Shown here: positions 1-6,572 of the stretch, in pieces
How the letters are laid out: the number at the start of each line of letters is the position of its first letter
How positions within the stretch are numbered: position 1 is the first letter of the stretch
Assembly: GCA_937127195.1 (NCBI GenBank)
Contig: CAKZLT010000148.1
Span: 1-11,419, forward strand
Direction: 5' to 3'
DNA length: 11,419 bases
DNA from: an uncultured Saprospiraceae bacterium
GTDB lineage: Bacteria; Bacteroidota; Bacteroidia; Chitinophagales; Saprospiraceae
Position numbers and translations under genes: made by a program
Notes under the pieces: generated by a model
What the model saw: the letters and a program-made list of their open reading frames with translations, nothing else
Told to the model about the DNA's origin: nothing
The model's database searches: none

Positions 1-100
1 AATGGGCATTCCTGCTTTTGCTTGCACGCCTGACAAATTTCCTGCATTGATGGCTGCCGCGATTAATAAAGAAGATATTACTAAATGGAATAAAAGGTAG
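1..100 (+). CDS. 3' end of a gene, probably VWA-domain protein (partial)
   Basis: An open frame enters from the left edge (frame starting at base 2) and ends at TAG 98-100, giving about 32 residues that begin MGIPAFACTPDKFPALM and end KWNKR. The phrase GIP-FACTPD-FP-LMAAAI, followed by a short polar tail, resembles the extreme C-terminus of von Willebrand factor A domain proteins often found with MoxR-type AAA ATPases. In that fold it would be the last strand and helix. This is recognition from memory on a very short fragment; the MIDAS motif that would prove a VWA domain lies outside the window. The next gene starts 70 bases downstream on the same strand. Confidence 0.45.
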   Translation, partial: MGIPAFACTPDKFPALMAAAINKEDITKWNKR

Positions 101-119
101 TTACTTTACAAAGAATGTT

Positions 120-127
120 TACCTTTG
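120..127 (+). promoter_or_regulatory. Candidate Bacteroidota -7 promoter box
   Basis: TACCTTTG is an exact match to the Bacteroidota housekeeping -7 consensus TAnnTTTG. It lies 43 bases before the ATG at 171, in the gap after the upstream gene stops. No convincing TTG-type -33 element is visible at the usual 17-23 base spacing, so the call rests on the -7 box and its position. If real, transcription would start near 133-136 and drive the membrane protein and probably the cupin after it. Confidence 0.35.
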
Positions 128-170
128 CGCAACTTTTCAGTGTTTATTTGATTACACTAAAAAAAGTAAT

Positions 171-683
171 ATGAACGAAAGAGTAGCAGAAGATAGTAAT
201 CATAAAACGATTAACGTTTCATCATCATCAACAGTGTTTTTAAAATACTTCTTACCAACAATTTGGATAGTATTTTTTGGAACATTGATGATTGTTTTTT
301 TATTTGCAGACCAATTCCGAGCTGGAACACTCTCACCAATGACTTTCAAAGTCATTTATACCACAAGTTTCTTTTTGATAGTCGCCACAATGTATTTCAC
401 TATTTTTAAGCTGAAACGGGTTGAGTTTGATGAGCAATTTGTCTATATCACCAATTATATCAAAATCTTCCGCTATCCTTATGAGAATGTAGAAAAAATC
501 ACTCACGCCAAATATGGTATTTGGTTAGTGATGCGTGTTCATTTGATTAAAGGTGGTTTTTTTGGTAAAAAATCTACTTTTTTGGGTAGTAAAAAGAAGT
601 TGGCTGCTTTCATAGAAGCACAGCCAGAACGAGCTGCTCAATTAGGTCTAATGGATTTTCAAGAAGAAAAAATAGTTGATTAA
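171..683 (+). CDS. Small two-helix membrane protein with a PH-like cytoplasmic domain, function unknown
   Basis: 170 residues. A polar N-terminus is followed by two hydrophobic helices, at about residues 25-46 and 60-80, with a short loop between them. The remaining 90 residues are soluble and basic. The stretch VEFDEQFVYITNYIKIFRYP (about 84-103) has the beta-strand pattern of bacterial PH-like domains fused to paired membrane helices (VxxDxxxVxITNYxKxxxxPYxxVExI), so I infer a membrane-anchored PH-like fold. The tail GKKSTFLGSKKKLAAFI is lysine-rich and may sit against the membrane. No catalytic motif is visible and no specific function can be given. The ATG at 171 is the first start in the frame after the upstream stop. 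The cupin starts 23 bases downstream, so the two are probably cotranscribed. Confidence 0.75.
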   Translation: MNERVAEDSNHKTINVSSSSTVFLKYFLPTIWIVFFGTLMIVFLFADQFRAGTLSPMTFKVIYTTSFFLIVATMYFTIFKLKRVEFDEQFVYITNYIKIFRYPYENVEKITHAKYGIWLVMRVHLIKGGFFGKKSTFLGSKKKLAAFIEAQPERAAQLGLMDFQEEKIVD

Positions 684-706
684 TAATTAATTAATATATT
701 ATCATT

Positions 707-1147
707 TTGAAAGATACAAACTTAATAGAAGGCGGTATTTACAGGGATGAAAGAGGCAAAATCGTTTTTGCTAACGATTTTAATATGGCTGAAATCCAGA
801 GGTTGTATCATATACATCAATCTGATATTAGCGTAATCAGAGCGTGGCAAGGTCACAAAAAAGAGTCTAAATGGTTTCATTGTATCAAAGGAAGTTTTTT
901 AGTTTATACAATTCCCGTAGATAATTGGAGCGCACCTAATAAGGAGTTGCAAGCAAAAACATCCTTTCTAAATGAAACGAAAAGTGAAGTTTTACATATT
1001 CCTGGAGGTTATGCAAATGGTTTCAAAGCATTAGAGGAAGATTCTATTTTAATGGTTTTTTCTGATTTTACTTTAGAACAATCCAAAGAGGATGATATTC
1101 GATTTGATAAAGACTATTGGGACGCTGATTGGACAAAGAAGCAATAA
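707..1147 (+). CDS. Compact RmlC-like cupin (sugar epimerase/isomerase family protein)
   Basis: 146 residues. Similar to short RmlC-like cupins annotated in Bacteroidota as dTDP-sugar 3,5-epimerase or sugar isomerase proteins, usually tied to surface polysaccharide synthesis. Visible marks are the opening GGIYRDERGKI (9-19), the core IRAWQGHKKE (44-53) followed by KWFHCIKGSF, VDNW (71-74), and the cupin strand IPGGYANGFKAL (98-109), matching the IPxGxAHGF stretch of RmlC. In classical RmlC the catalytic His directly follows the Arg region (RGLHYQ); here the aligned spot reads AWQGH, so the only nearby His is displaced and epimerase chemistry is not assured. The start is TTG: the frame has a stop at 692-694 and no ATG until residue 27, which would cut away the conserved RDERG motif. 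Probably cotranscribed with the membrane protein upstream. Confidence 0.8.
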   Translation: MKDTNLIEGGIYRDERGKIVFANDFNMAEIQRLYHIHQSDISVIRAWQGHKKESKWFHCIKGSFLVYTIPVDNWSAPNKELQAKTSFLNETKSEVLHIPGGYANGFKALEEDSILMVFSDFTLEQSKEDDIRFDKDYWDADWTKKQ

Positions 1148-1163
1148 CCTTCTATCCTTTTCT

Positions 1164-1247
1164 AAAAAAAATGAGAAATGGCTTAACTAAAATCAATTAG
1201 TTAGGGAGTAGATTATTTATTTCCTACTCCCTTAAGCCATTTTTTTA
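1164..1247. terminator. Bidirectional terminator with a three-way-junction fold
   Basis: An outer 11 bp stem (AAATGGCTTAA 1176-1186 with TTAAGCCATTT 1232-1242) encloses two further hairpins: AACTAA/TTAGTT (1185-1190 with 1197-1202) and GGGAGTAG/CTACTCCC (1204-1211 with 1224-1231). The helices abut with at most one unpaired base, so the transcript could fold as a three-way junction; the outer and small stems compete for two bases. An A-run (1164-1171) lies on the left and a T-run (1240-1246) on the right, giving a U-tract for each direction. It serves the convergent cupin (+) and deacetylase (-) genes. Confidence 0.8.
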
Positions 1248-1267
1248 TAAAAAACTTCTTATATCAT

Positions 1268-1933
1268 TTATGCTGCAACAGCAGAAGAATCTTTATCCAA
1301 TTTTTCGTCAGCATCTTCACTTGCTTGAACGGCTTTGAAGGTATAACCTAACTCAGCATAATGTTTTAAGACTTTTGGCAAGACATATTCTAACTTTTCT
1401 CTTGATTTCAGATTATCATGAAAAACAATAATAGAACCTTCTTTTGCCTTATTGATTACATTATCTAAGCATTCTTCCTTTGTGATATTTTCATCAAAGT
1501 CACCACTCATTACATCCCACATTACGATTTCGTAATGACGCTCCAAGAATTGAACTTGCTTAGGCATTAATTTACCGTAAGGCGGTCTGAATAAAGTCGA
1601 ATTGACTAACCTAGCACAGTGTCTCACATCATGAAAATATGAAATATTCTCTGCTCCCCAACCATTCGGATGCGTAAACGTGTGATTACCCACAGTGTGT
1701 CCAGCATCTATGATAGCTTGAAAATGTGTTGGAAATTTTTCAATTTCTTGACCAACACAAAAAAATGTGCCTTTAGCATTGTATGCTGCTAATTGCTCCA
1801 AAATCCAAGGAGTCATTTCTGCTGTCGGTCCGTCATCGAACGTCAAGTAGAGTTCCTTCTGAGTAGTTGGAACTTTCCATATAAAGTTAGGAAATAACTT
1901 TTGGATAAATTGAGGAGTCTTTACTAAGTACAT
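1268..1933 (-). CDS. Polysaccharide deacetylase, NodB/CE4 family
   Basis: 221 residues, a single NodB homology domain that removes acetyl groups (usually N-acetyl) from a polysaccharide or peptidoglycan, using a divalent metal. All CE4 motifs are readable: TFDDGP (31-36, Asp33 base and Asp34 metal ligand), NHTFTH (83-88, metal ligands His84 and His88), RPPYG (116-120), WDVMSGDFD (139-147) and IIVFHDN (168-174, catalytic His172). The chain starts at ATG 1931-1933 with no clear cleavable signal peptide, only a modestly hydrophobic N-terminus, so location is uncertain; short Bacteroidota members of this family look alike. The last 18 residues are an acidic and alanine-rich tail without conserved features. 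It is divergent from gltX across a 344 bp spacer and convergent with the cupin. A peptidoglycan or exopolysaccharide substrate is inference. Confidence 0.9.
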   Translation of the reverse strand: MYLVKTPQFIQKLFPNFIWKVPTTQKELYLTFDDGPTAEMTPWILEQLAAYNAKGTFFCVGQEIEKFPTHFQAIIDAGHTVGNHTFTHPNGWGAENISYFHDVRHCARLVNSTLFRPPYGKLMPKQVQFLERHYEIVMWDVMSGDFDENITKEECLDNVINKAKEGSIIVFHDNLKSREKLEYVLPKVLKHYAELGYTFKAVQASEDADEKLDKDSSAVAA

Positions 1934-2277
1934 AGAGAAATGGTTGAAAATGATTAATAAGTTGATTTTATTTTTTGTAGCTAATTTTATTCTTTATAAA
2001 AATTAATAAATATAAACCTTGAAGATTCTCCAGATTATTCATTCTGATTTATAAAGTTCAAATCAATTGTCTATTTTTGAACTTTATTTCAAAAAATCTT
2101 TTTTAAAATAAAAAACATCGTTTATATTAAAAACTAGACTATTATACAATAGACTATTTTTTTGATAAAAAGTAATGATATTGTAACGATTTTTATTAAA
2201 AAAAAGTTTTACTTATATATATATTTTAATATAAATGTTTTGTAACTATCCTTTTGTGACAAAATTTTAAACTTTAA
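1934..2277. other. 344 bp AT-rich divergent spacer between deacetylase and gltX
   Basis: No ORF worth reporting. It must hold the promoters of both divergent genes. It contains a 12 bp perfect inverted repeat (2051-2087, listed separately) overlapping the only exact TAnnTTTG match on the + strand (TATTTTTG 2072-2079). It also holds a short direct repeat of TAGACTATT (2135-2143 and 2150-2158, 15 base period). The last 100 bases are very AT-rich, with an alternating TA run near 2215-2225. No minus-strand TAnnTTTG was found for the deacetylase. No ribosome binding site precedes the gltX ATG, as is usual in Bacteroidota. Confidence 0.6.
2051..2087. repeat. 12 bp perfect inverted repeat over a candidate -7 box
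   Basis: ATAAAGTTCAAA (2051-2062) and TTTGAACTTTAT (2076-2087) are exact reverse complements separated by 13 bases. The right arm overlaps TATTTTTG (2072-2079), an exact Bacteroidota -7 consensus reading towards gltX. That placement fits an operator or a hairpin at the start of a long gltX leader. No proper -33 element was found 17-23 bases upstream, so promoter activity is uncertain. Confidence 0.45.
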
Positions 2278-3825
2278 ATGAGTCAAAATAACAAATCCGT
2301 AAGAGTTCGCTTCGCGCCTAGTCCAACAGGCCCTTTGCATATTGGTGGTGTGAGAACAGCACTATATAATTATTTATTTGCTAAAAAGCATGGAGGAACG
2401 TTTATTCTTCGTATTGAAGATACCGATCAAACACGCTTCACTGAAGGAGCAGAATCCTACATCGAAGAAACGCTTGAATGGTGCGGAATGCTGCCTCAAG
2501 AGTCAACAAAATTAGGTGGTGATTTTGGTCCTTATAAGCAATCCGAAAGAAAGGCAATGTATAAGCAATATGCTGACCAACTTTTGGAAGCTGGCAAGGC
2601 TTATTATGCCTTTGATACTTCGGAAGAATTGGTCGAAATGCGAGAAGCTGCAAAAGCGGCTGGAAGTGTTGCCAAATACGGAATTGCTTCGCGCGGTCAG
2701 ATGAAAAACTCTTTGGCATTATCAGCAGAAGACGTTCAAGAAAGACTGGATAGCGGCGCGCCTTATGTGATTCGTTTGAAAGTGAACTCAGGTGAAACGG
2801 TTGTCTTTGAAGATATGGTTAGAGGTTTGGTTCGTTTTCAATCGGACGAAATTGACGATAAAATACTTTTGAAAAGTGATGGAATGCCAACTTATCATTT
2901 GGCGAATATCGTGGACGACCATTTGATGCAAATTTCTCATGTAATTCGTGGTGAAGAATGGTTGCCGAGTACGCCTTTGCACGTTTTGTTATATCGCTAT
3001 TTGGGCTGGGAGGATACTATGCCAACTTTTGCGCATTTGCCTTTGATTTTGAAACCTGTCGGTAGTGGTAAATTGAGTAAAAGAGATGGTGACAAGCACG
3101 GCTTTCCTGTATTTCCATTGGATTGGAAAAATCCTACAACAGGAGAAACAGCTATGGGTTTTCGTGAAAGAGGCTTTTTGCCAGAAGCTGTGGTCAACTT
3201 TTTAGCCTTTTTGGGTTGGAATCCTGGAACAGAACAAGAATTATTTTCAATGGAAGACTTAATTGAAAGTTTTTCTTTGGAAAGAGTCAATAAAGCTGGT
3301 GCGCGATTCAATTTCGATAAAGCTAAATGGTTCAACCAACAATATATCATTCAATCCTCTGATGCTGACTTAGCCAAAATGGTTCGTCCTCAAGTAGCAG
3401 CTAATGGTCATGAAGTAGAAGATAGTGCTTTGGAGACGATTTGTGGCTTATTAAATGAGCGTATGACGACTTTGAGCGACTTCTGGGAGCAAGGTTATTA
3501 CTTTTTTGAAGATGTCAAAGAGTATGATAGAAAAACAGTTAAGAAAAAATGGAAGTTAGATAAACGACCTATTTTTGATACTTTGGTAGAAACCGTTGCG
3601 AATGTTGAGCCGTTTACTGGTGAAAATATAGAAACACAAGTCAAAGCTTATATCAATGATAATCAATTAGGATTTGGTAATATTTTACCCATTTTTAGGG
3701 TTTCGTTGACTGGAACAATGAAAGGTCCAAGTATATTTGATGTTGCTAGCTTACTTGGAAAAGAGACTGTTTTGAAGCGTTTTGAAACTGCTTTTGCAGC
3801 TTTTGATGCATCGAAGCAAGGATAG
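2278..3825 (+). CDS. gltX: Glutamyl-tRNA synthetase
   Basis: 515 residues, a full-length class I aminoacyl-tRNA synthetase that attaches glutamate to tRNA-Glu in the cytoplasm using ATP. The Rossmann catalytic domain opens with RFAPSPTGPLHIGG (11-24), which contains the HIGH-type signature, followed by RTALYNYLFA and LRIEDTD (44-50). The segment DGMPTYHLANIVDDHLM (201-217) with HVIRGEEWLPST (221-232) is typical of GltX. The KMSKS-type loop is KLSKRDGD (265-272). The C-terminal part (about 330-515) is the helical anticodon-binding region. GluRS rather than GlnRS is supported by the GltX-like catalytic core and the absence of a GlnRS-type beta-barrel tail. Whether it charges only tRNA-Glu cannot be told from the window. 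The ATG at 2278 gives the expected family N-terminus. It is a lone transcription unit, divergent from the deacetylase. Confidence 0.97.
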   Translation: MSQNNKSVRVRFAPSPTGPLHIGGVRTALYNYLFAKKHGGTFILRIEDTDQTRFTEGAESYIEETLEWCGMLPQESTKLGGDFGPYKQSERKAMYKQYADQLLEAGKAYYAFDTSEELVEMREAAKAAGSVAKYGIASRGQMKNSLALSAEDVQERLDSGAPYVIRLKVNSGETVVFEDMVRGLVRFQSDEIDDKILLKSDGMPTYHLANIVDDHLMQISHVIRGEEWLPSTPLHVLLYRYLGWEDTMPTFAHLPLILKPVGSGKLSKRDGDKHGFPVFPLDWKNPTTGETAMGFRERGFLPEAVVNFLAFLGWNPGTEQELFSMEDLIESFSLERVNKAGARFNFDKAKWFNQQYIIQSSDADLAKMVRPQVAANGHEVEDSALETICGLLNERMTTLSDFWEQGYYFFEDVKEYDRKTVKKKWKLDKRPIFDTLVETVANVEPFTGENIETQVKAYINDNQLGFGNILPIFRVSLTGTMKGPSIFDVASLLGKETVLKRFETAFAAFDASKQG

Positions 3826-3834
3826 TTTTTTTAT

Positions 3835-3875
3835 AAAAAAAGCGATTTTCATATAATCATGAAAATCGCTTTTTC
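3835..3875. terminator. Bidirectional terminator after gltX
   Basis: A perfect 16 bp stem (3837-3852 with 3859-3874; core GCGATTTTCAT/ATGAAAATCGC) with a 6 base loop. An A-run precedes it and a T-run follows it, so it works in both directions. It starts 10 bases after the gltX stop and ends about 9 bases before the stop of the minus-strand HD-Pnk gene. Confidence 0.85.
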
Positions 3876-3882
3876 TATTTAA

Positions 3883-5013
3883 TCAATCTTTAACTACAAA
3901 CTCAATATCATGAGCTTCTTTAGTAGTAGGAATTTCTAGCTTACCTATCATTTTTTCAATCACTGATTTTGGCACAGGATACTTTCTATTTAGGTTTTGC
4001 TTTTTTAATTTTGAATAAGGCACTTCAATGTAAATAATTTTCACACGAGCATTATAATCTGTAAATAAGCTAATCCATCGCGCCCGCATTTCTGCTGTAA
4101 TATTCGTAGCATTAAACACAAAGGAAGTCTTATTTCTTAAAAATACCTTCGCCTTTTCTTTAGCTAATTGAATGACTCGACCGTTATTTTTTTTATCCGT
4201 CGGAGCAATTCTATTTTCTCTTCTGATATCATCCAAAGATAATATTGGCTGCTTCAAATGCTTAGAAATATAGGTATCTTTTCCGCTTCCAGCTAATGCA
4301 CTCATTACCGTTACAGTACAAATCAAATCATCGTAAGGCGCGTAGTTTGGCGCTATTTCTTTTTTATTAAAATACAAAAAACGACCATAATTAGAAGAGA
4401 ACGATTTAGTTACTCCAAAACATTCATTTTCCTTACAAAGCTCTTTAAACAAGTCTATTTTGAATAAAATATCATCTTTATCTTCGCAAATTCGACCAAT
4501 TACATCCGCTTTAGATAGCATTGCCAAATGAGCTGTATTGACAACGGTGCTTGCATAAATCACTTCTTCTCTAGGATTCTCTTTGGAGATTGCCCAGATT
4601 GGCAAACCATGTAATCTGACTAATTTACAAATCTGTTCTCTAATTAAAAACGGCGTTTTTAGGGATTTGTATAGAAATGTTCGCGTTGTAAATTCACCTT
4701 TCTTAGCATGTCTAGGCGATACAATTCTAACTTGACCATCAATTTCTTCTTCCTTTGTTGTTGACCTTTTTTCAACATCATGTAATAAGGCGGCTGTAAC
4801 TAGAATATGTTTGTCTTGCTCCTCCAATTCTTTAAATTCGGGCAATGCTATCAAAGCTTCTACAACCATTTTAGTATGTGTAAAAACATTACCTTCTGCA
4901 TGCCAAATCGAGTCTTGTGGAACAGCTTTCATATCAGCTATCCAATCATAAGAGCGAGACAAATCATCCCAATCTAATGCCTCTCCAATCGTATATTTAG
5001 GAAATTTCCACAT
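3883..5013 (-). CDS. HD-Pnk: HD-domain phosphoesterase fused to 5'-OH polynucleotide kinase (end-healing enzyme)
   Basis: 376 residues, two domains. The N-terminal HD phosphohydrolase (about 35-175) shows FTHTK (44-48, His46), LLHDVEK (76-82, His78-Asp79), RHAKKGE (101-107), LHG (134-136) and SKAD (167-170, Asp170), a plausible metal site. The C-terminal P-loop kinase (about 232-376) shows GSGKDT (242-247, Lys245), LSLDDIRRE (258-266, candidate Asp and Arg of the Pnk active site), FNATNIT (300-306) and a lid-like NRKYPVPKSVIEKM (342-355). This matches HD-Pnk, described biochemically from Runella slithyformis: the HD part removes 2',3'-cyclic or 3' phosphates and the kinase part phosphorylates 5'-OH ends of RNA or DNA. 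The Walker A is slightly unusual (SALAGSGKDT, Ala where the first Gly is expected). Its ATG overlaps the ligase stop as TAATG, so translation is probably coupled. Confidence 0.88.
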   Translation of the reverse strand: MWKFPKYTIGEALDWDDLSRSYDWIADMKAVPQDSIWHAEGNVFTHTKMVVEALIALPEFKELEEQDKHILVTAALLHDVEKRSTTKEEEIDGQVRIVSPRHAKKGEFTTRTFLYKSLKTPFLIREQICKLVRLHGLPIWAISKENPREEVIYASTVVNTAHLAMLSKADVIGRICEDKDDILFKIDLFKELCKENECFGVTKSFSSNYGRFLYFNKKEIAPNYAPYDDLICTVTVMSALAGSGKDTYISKHLKQPILSLDDIRRENRIAPTDKKNNGRVIQLAKEKAKVFLRNKTSFVFNATNITAEMRARWISLFTDYNARVKIIYIEVPYSKLKKQNLNRKYPVPKSVIEKMIGKLEIPTTKEAHDIEFVVKD

Positions 5014-5828
5014 TATTTTTTATTACTTAGATATTCATAACCATACCACTTATACTTAGAATAATCCTTCAAAGCGGCAGGTTTCCACGTCTTTGTCCAA
5101 TGAACATCCGTCTTGACATGGGCAGCTCTTACGAGTTTGAATAGGTTATTAAATTCATTTGGCGCAACATCAATTATACCTTCATTCGTTTGAAAAGCGT
5201 CACTGTTGCGAATGACAAAACCTTCTGAACAAGGTTGATTCGTCAACGGGTCGTAACCTCCCAGAAGTCCAGCCGTTTCTACACTTTCTAACCATGACAT
5301 TCCTAAATTCGCCTTCAACCATTCTGCTAAAACTTCGTTTTCATTCGTTTTTCTAGGGTTCTTTTTTTTATAAAAATCGCCTAAAGAAATCTTAATATCG
5401 TAGGCTGGAACGGTCGGAAAATCAAGCATATTGGCATAAAATTGTACTTCTTCCCAAGAAAGCCAAGTGTCTCCATCTCGAACGGCAAACACATAAAAAT
5501 AGGACTCTAACTCTGTATAAGCTATCGAATGAATACCATACATATTCTCTCCAAAAATTTCTAACTCCCCTAAATCATCTTTGATTAGTTTCCATCTATC
5601 TCTCAAAGGTTTGTCCCAAGGATGATTGGAAGGCGCAGTATGAGAACGAGCAAAAACGCCCTGTTTGTTGAAACAGTTATTTTGACCATCAAGTTTTTCG
5701 GTCAAAATGAGATTGTCCATCTTAGAAAAAGCATCCATATAACCGTTGGGCATAAATCGGTCATCAGACGTAGTTCCGAGGCTAATCTGAGCGTGAAGGC
5801 TTCTGCAATATTTTCTTGATGTTGTCAT
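5013..5828 (-). CDS. ATP-dependent RNA ligase, Rnl2-like nucleotidyltransferase family
   Basis: 271 residues from the preferred start. It seals 5'-phosphate to 3'-OH ends through a ligase-AMP intermediate. In this numbering the nucleotidyltransferase motifs are: I, TEKLDG (43-48, AMP-accepting Lys45); VFARSH (58-63), a likely motif Ia; III, FGENMYG (92-98, Glu94); IIIa, YFYVFAVR (110-117); IV, EGFVIR (202-207); V, FKLVR (230-234, Lys231). The C-terminal tail is short, with no separate OB fold seen, which favours an RNA ligase over a DNA ligase. The frame stays open to an ATG at 5880-5882, adding 18 residues rich in His, Lys and Ile. I prefer ATG 5826-5828 because the family-like text RKYCRSLHAQISLGTTSDDRF begins right after it. 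The HD-Pnk gene overlaps its stop codon by one base, so end healing and sealing are encoded as one unit. Confidence 0.87.
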   Translation of the reverse strand: MTTSRKYCRSLHAQISLGTTSDDRFMPNGYMDAFSKMDNLILTEKLDGQNNCFNKQGVFARSHTAPSNHPWDKPLRDRWKLIKDDLGELEIFGENMYGIHSIAYTELESYFYVFAVRDGDTWLSWEEVQFYANMLDFPTVPAYDIKISLGDFYKKKNPRKTNENEVLAEWLKANLGMSWLESVETAGLLGGYDPLTNQPCSEGFVIRNSDAFQTNEGIIDVAPNEFNNLFKLVRAAHVKTDVHWTKTWKPAALKDYSKYKWYGYEYLSNKK

Positions 5829-5911
5829 CTTATGAAGAATATGATGAATATAAATTTGATGTTTCTTCTGTTTATACACCAAAAACTTGAAAAGCGTTCA
5901 ATTATCAAAAC

Positions 5912-5950
5912 AAAAAAAATAAGTCCAACCAAACTTATCTGGTTGAACTT
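5912..5950 (-). terminator. Intrinsic terminator downstream of ssb
   Basis: Read on the minus strand, AAGTTCAACC (5950-5941) pairs with GGTTGGACTT (5930-5921), ten base pairs with one G-U, around a 10 base loop. Eight T residues (5919-5912) follow almost directly. It lies 36 bases after the ssb stop and separates ssb from the RNA ligase gene, implying that the ligase/HD-Pnk cassette has its own promoter in the roughly 80 bases between here and 5828. Confidence 0.8.
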
Positions 5951-5985
5951 ACTATATCCTTTTACACTTTAATTTCACTTAGAAA

Positions 5986-6486
5986 TTAGAATGGTAAATC
6001 ATCATCTGGTTGGTCTTCAAACTCCTTATTCACGGCTGGCTTATTAGCTACAGGTGCGCTTGTTGGAGGCGTTGAAGTATTATTATTGGTTGCTGGAGTG
6101 GCAGCACTTTTCGGGTCATTTGCCATTGTAGGAAAGTTACTTCCGCTAGAAGGAGGCGTTTCTAAGGCTCTAAACTGTCTAGCTACAATATCTATTGACT
6201 TACGAGAATTTCCGTCTTTGTCTTCCCACTTTCGATAACTAATAGCACCTTCTACATAGACTAATTTTCCTTTTTTTAGCTCTTTTCCTGCGCGTTCTGC
6301 TAGGTGACGCCAAACTACTATATCGTGCCATTCGGTTGGTTTATCTACCCATTGTCCGTCTTTTCCCATATAACGATCACTCGTTGCCAATGAAAATTTA
6401 CCAACGGCTACATTATTATCTAAATATCTGATTTCGGGGTCTTGTCCTACTCGCCCGACTAGCACAACTCTATTTAAGTGATACAT
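5986..6486 (-). CDS. ssb: Single-stranded DNA-binding protein
   Basis: 166 residues. It coats single-stranded DNA in replication, recombination and repair, normally as a homotetramer. The OB fold (about 1-108) starts MYHLNRVVLVGRVGQDPEIR and contains GKFSLATSDRY (29-39), WVDKPTEWHDIVVWRHLAE (46-64), KKGKLVYVEGAISYRKWED (71-89) and the closing strand SIDIVARQFRAL (97-108). A Pro/Thr/Asn/Ser-rich disordered linker follows (about 109-158), then the acidic partner-binding tip DQPDDDLPF, the classic SSB C-terminus. Start ATG 6484-6486 gives the standard N-terminus. It sits 84 bases downstream of mutY in the same direction, a linkage I recall as common in Bacteroidota, so the two may share a transcript. 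Confidence 0.97.
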   Translation of the reverse strand: MYHLNRVVLVGRVGQDPEIRYLDNNVAVGKFSLATSDRYMGKDGQWVDKPTEWHDIVVWRHLAERAGKELKKGKLVYVEGAISYRKWEDKDGNSRKSIDIVARQFRALETPPSSGSNFPTMANDPKSAATPATNNNTSTPPTSAPVANKPAVNKEFEDQPDDDLPF

Positions 6487-6552
6487 AATTGATTGCGATT
6501 GTACTGTTTTTTATAAAAAGAAACAGTGTTTAAAAATTTTATACAAAAATGG

Positions 6553-6572
6553 AATATTCAAATTTGAATATT
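6553..6572. repeat. Perfect 20 bp palindrome over the mutY stop codon
   Basis: AATATTCAAATTTGAATATT is a perfect palindrome with no spacer, and its right end overlaps the mutY stop (6571-6573). On the minus strand it is followed a few bases later by TTTTTG. Having no loop and no G/C-rich stem, it would be a poor terminator, so an operator site in the mutY-ssb gap is at least as likely. Confidence 0.5.

Noticed and set aside
1204..1231. The GGGAGTAG hairpin as a riboswitch or CRISPR-like repeat
   Set aside because: There is a single copy, it lies between two convergent gene ends with T-runs on both sides, and it has no downstream gene to control.
2997..3350. Antisense open frame of about 117 codons inside gltX
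   Set aside because: It lies entirely opposite a clearly functional gltX, has no recognisable motif, and is a by-product of the codon use of the real gene. The same holds for the shorter frames at 2438-2719, 2516-2704 and 2788-2982.
2278..3825. gltX as glutaminyl-tRNA synthetase or as a truncated GluQ-type enzyme
   Set aside because: The length, the HIGH and KLSKR loops and the helical C-terminal region match full-length bacterial GluRS.
3883..5828. Interpretation of the ligase/HD-Pnk pair as a novel, undescribed system
   Set aside because: The architecture and operon pairing match the published HD-Pnk type of end-healing enzyme, so only the context and substrate are new, not the system.
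5829..5882. 18-residue N-terminal extension of the RNA ligase from ATG 5880-5882
   Set aside because: The extension is low-complexity and His/Lys/Ile-rich, and family-like text starts only after ATG 5826-5828. The extension would also use up most of the leader after the ssb terminator. Not excluded without N-terminal data.
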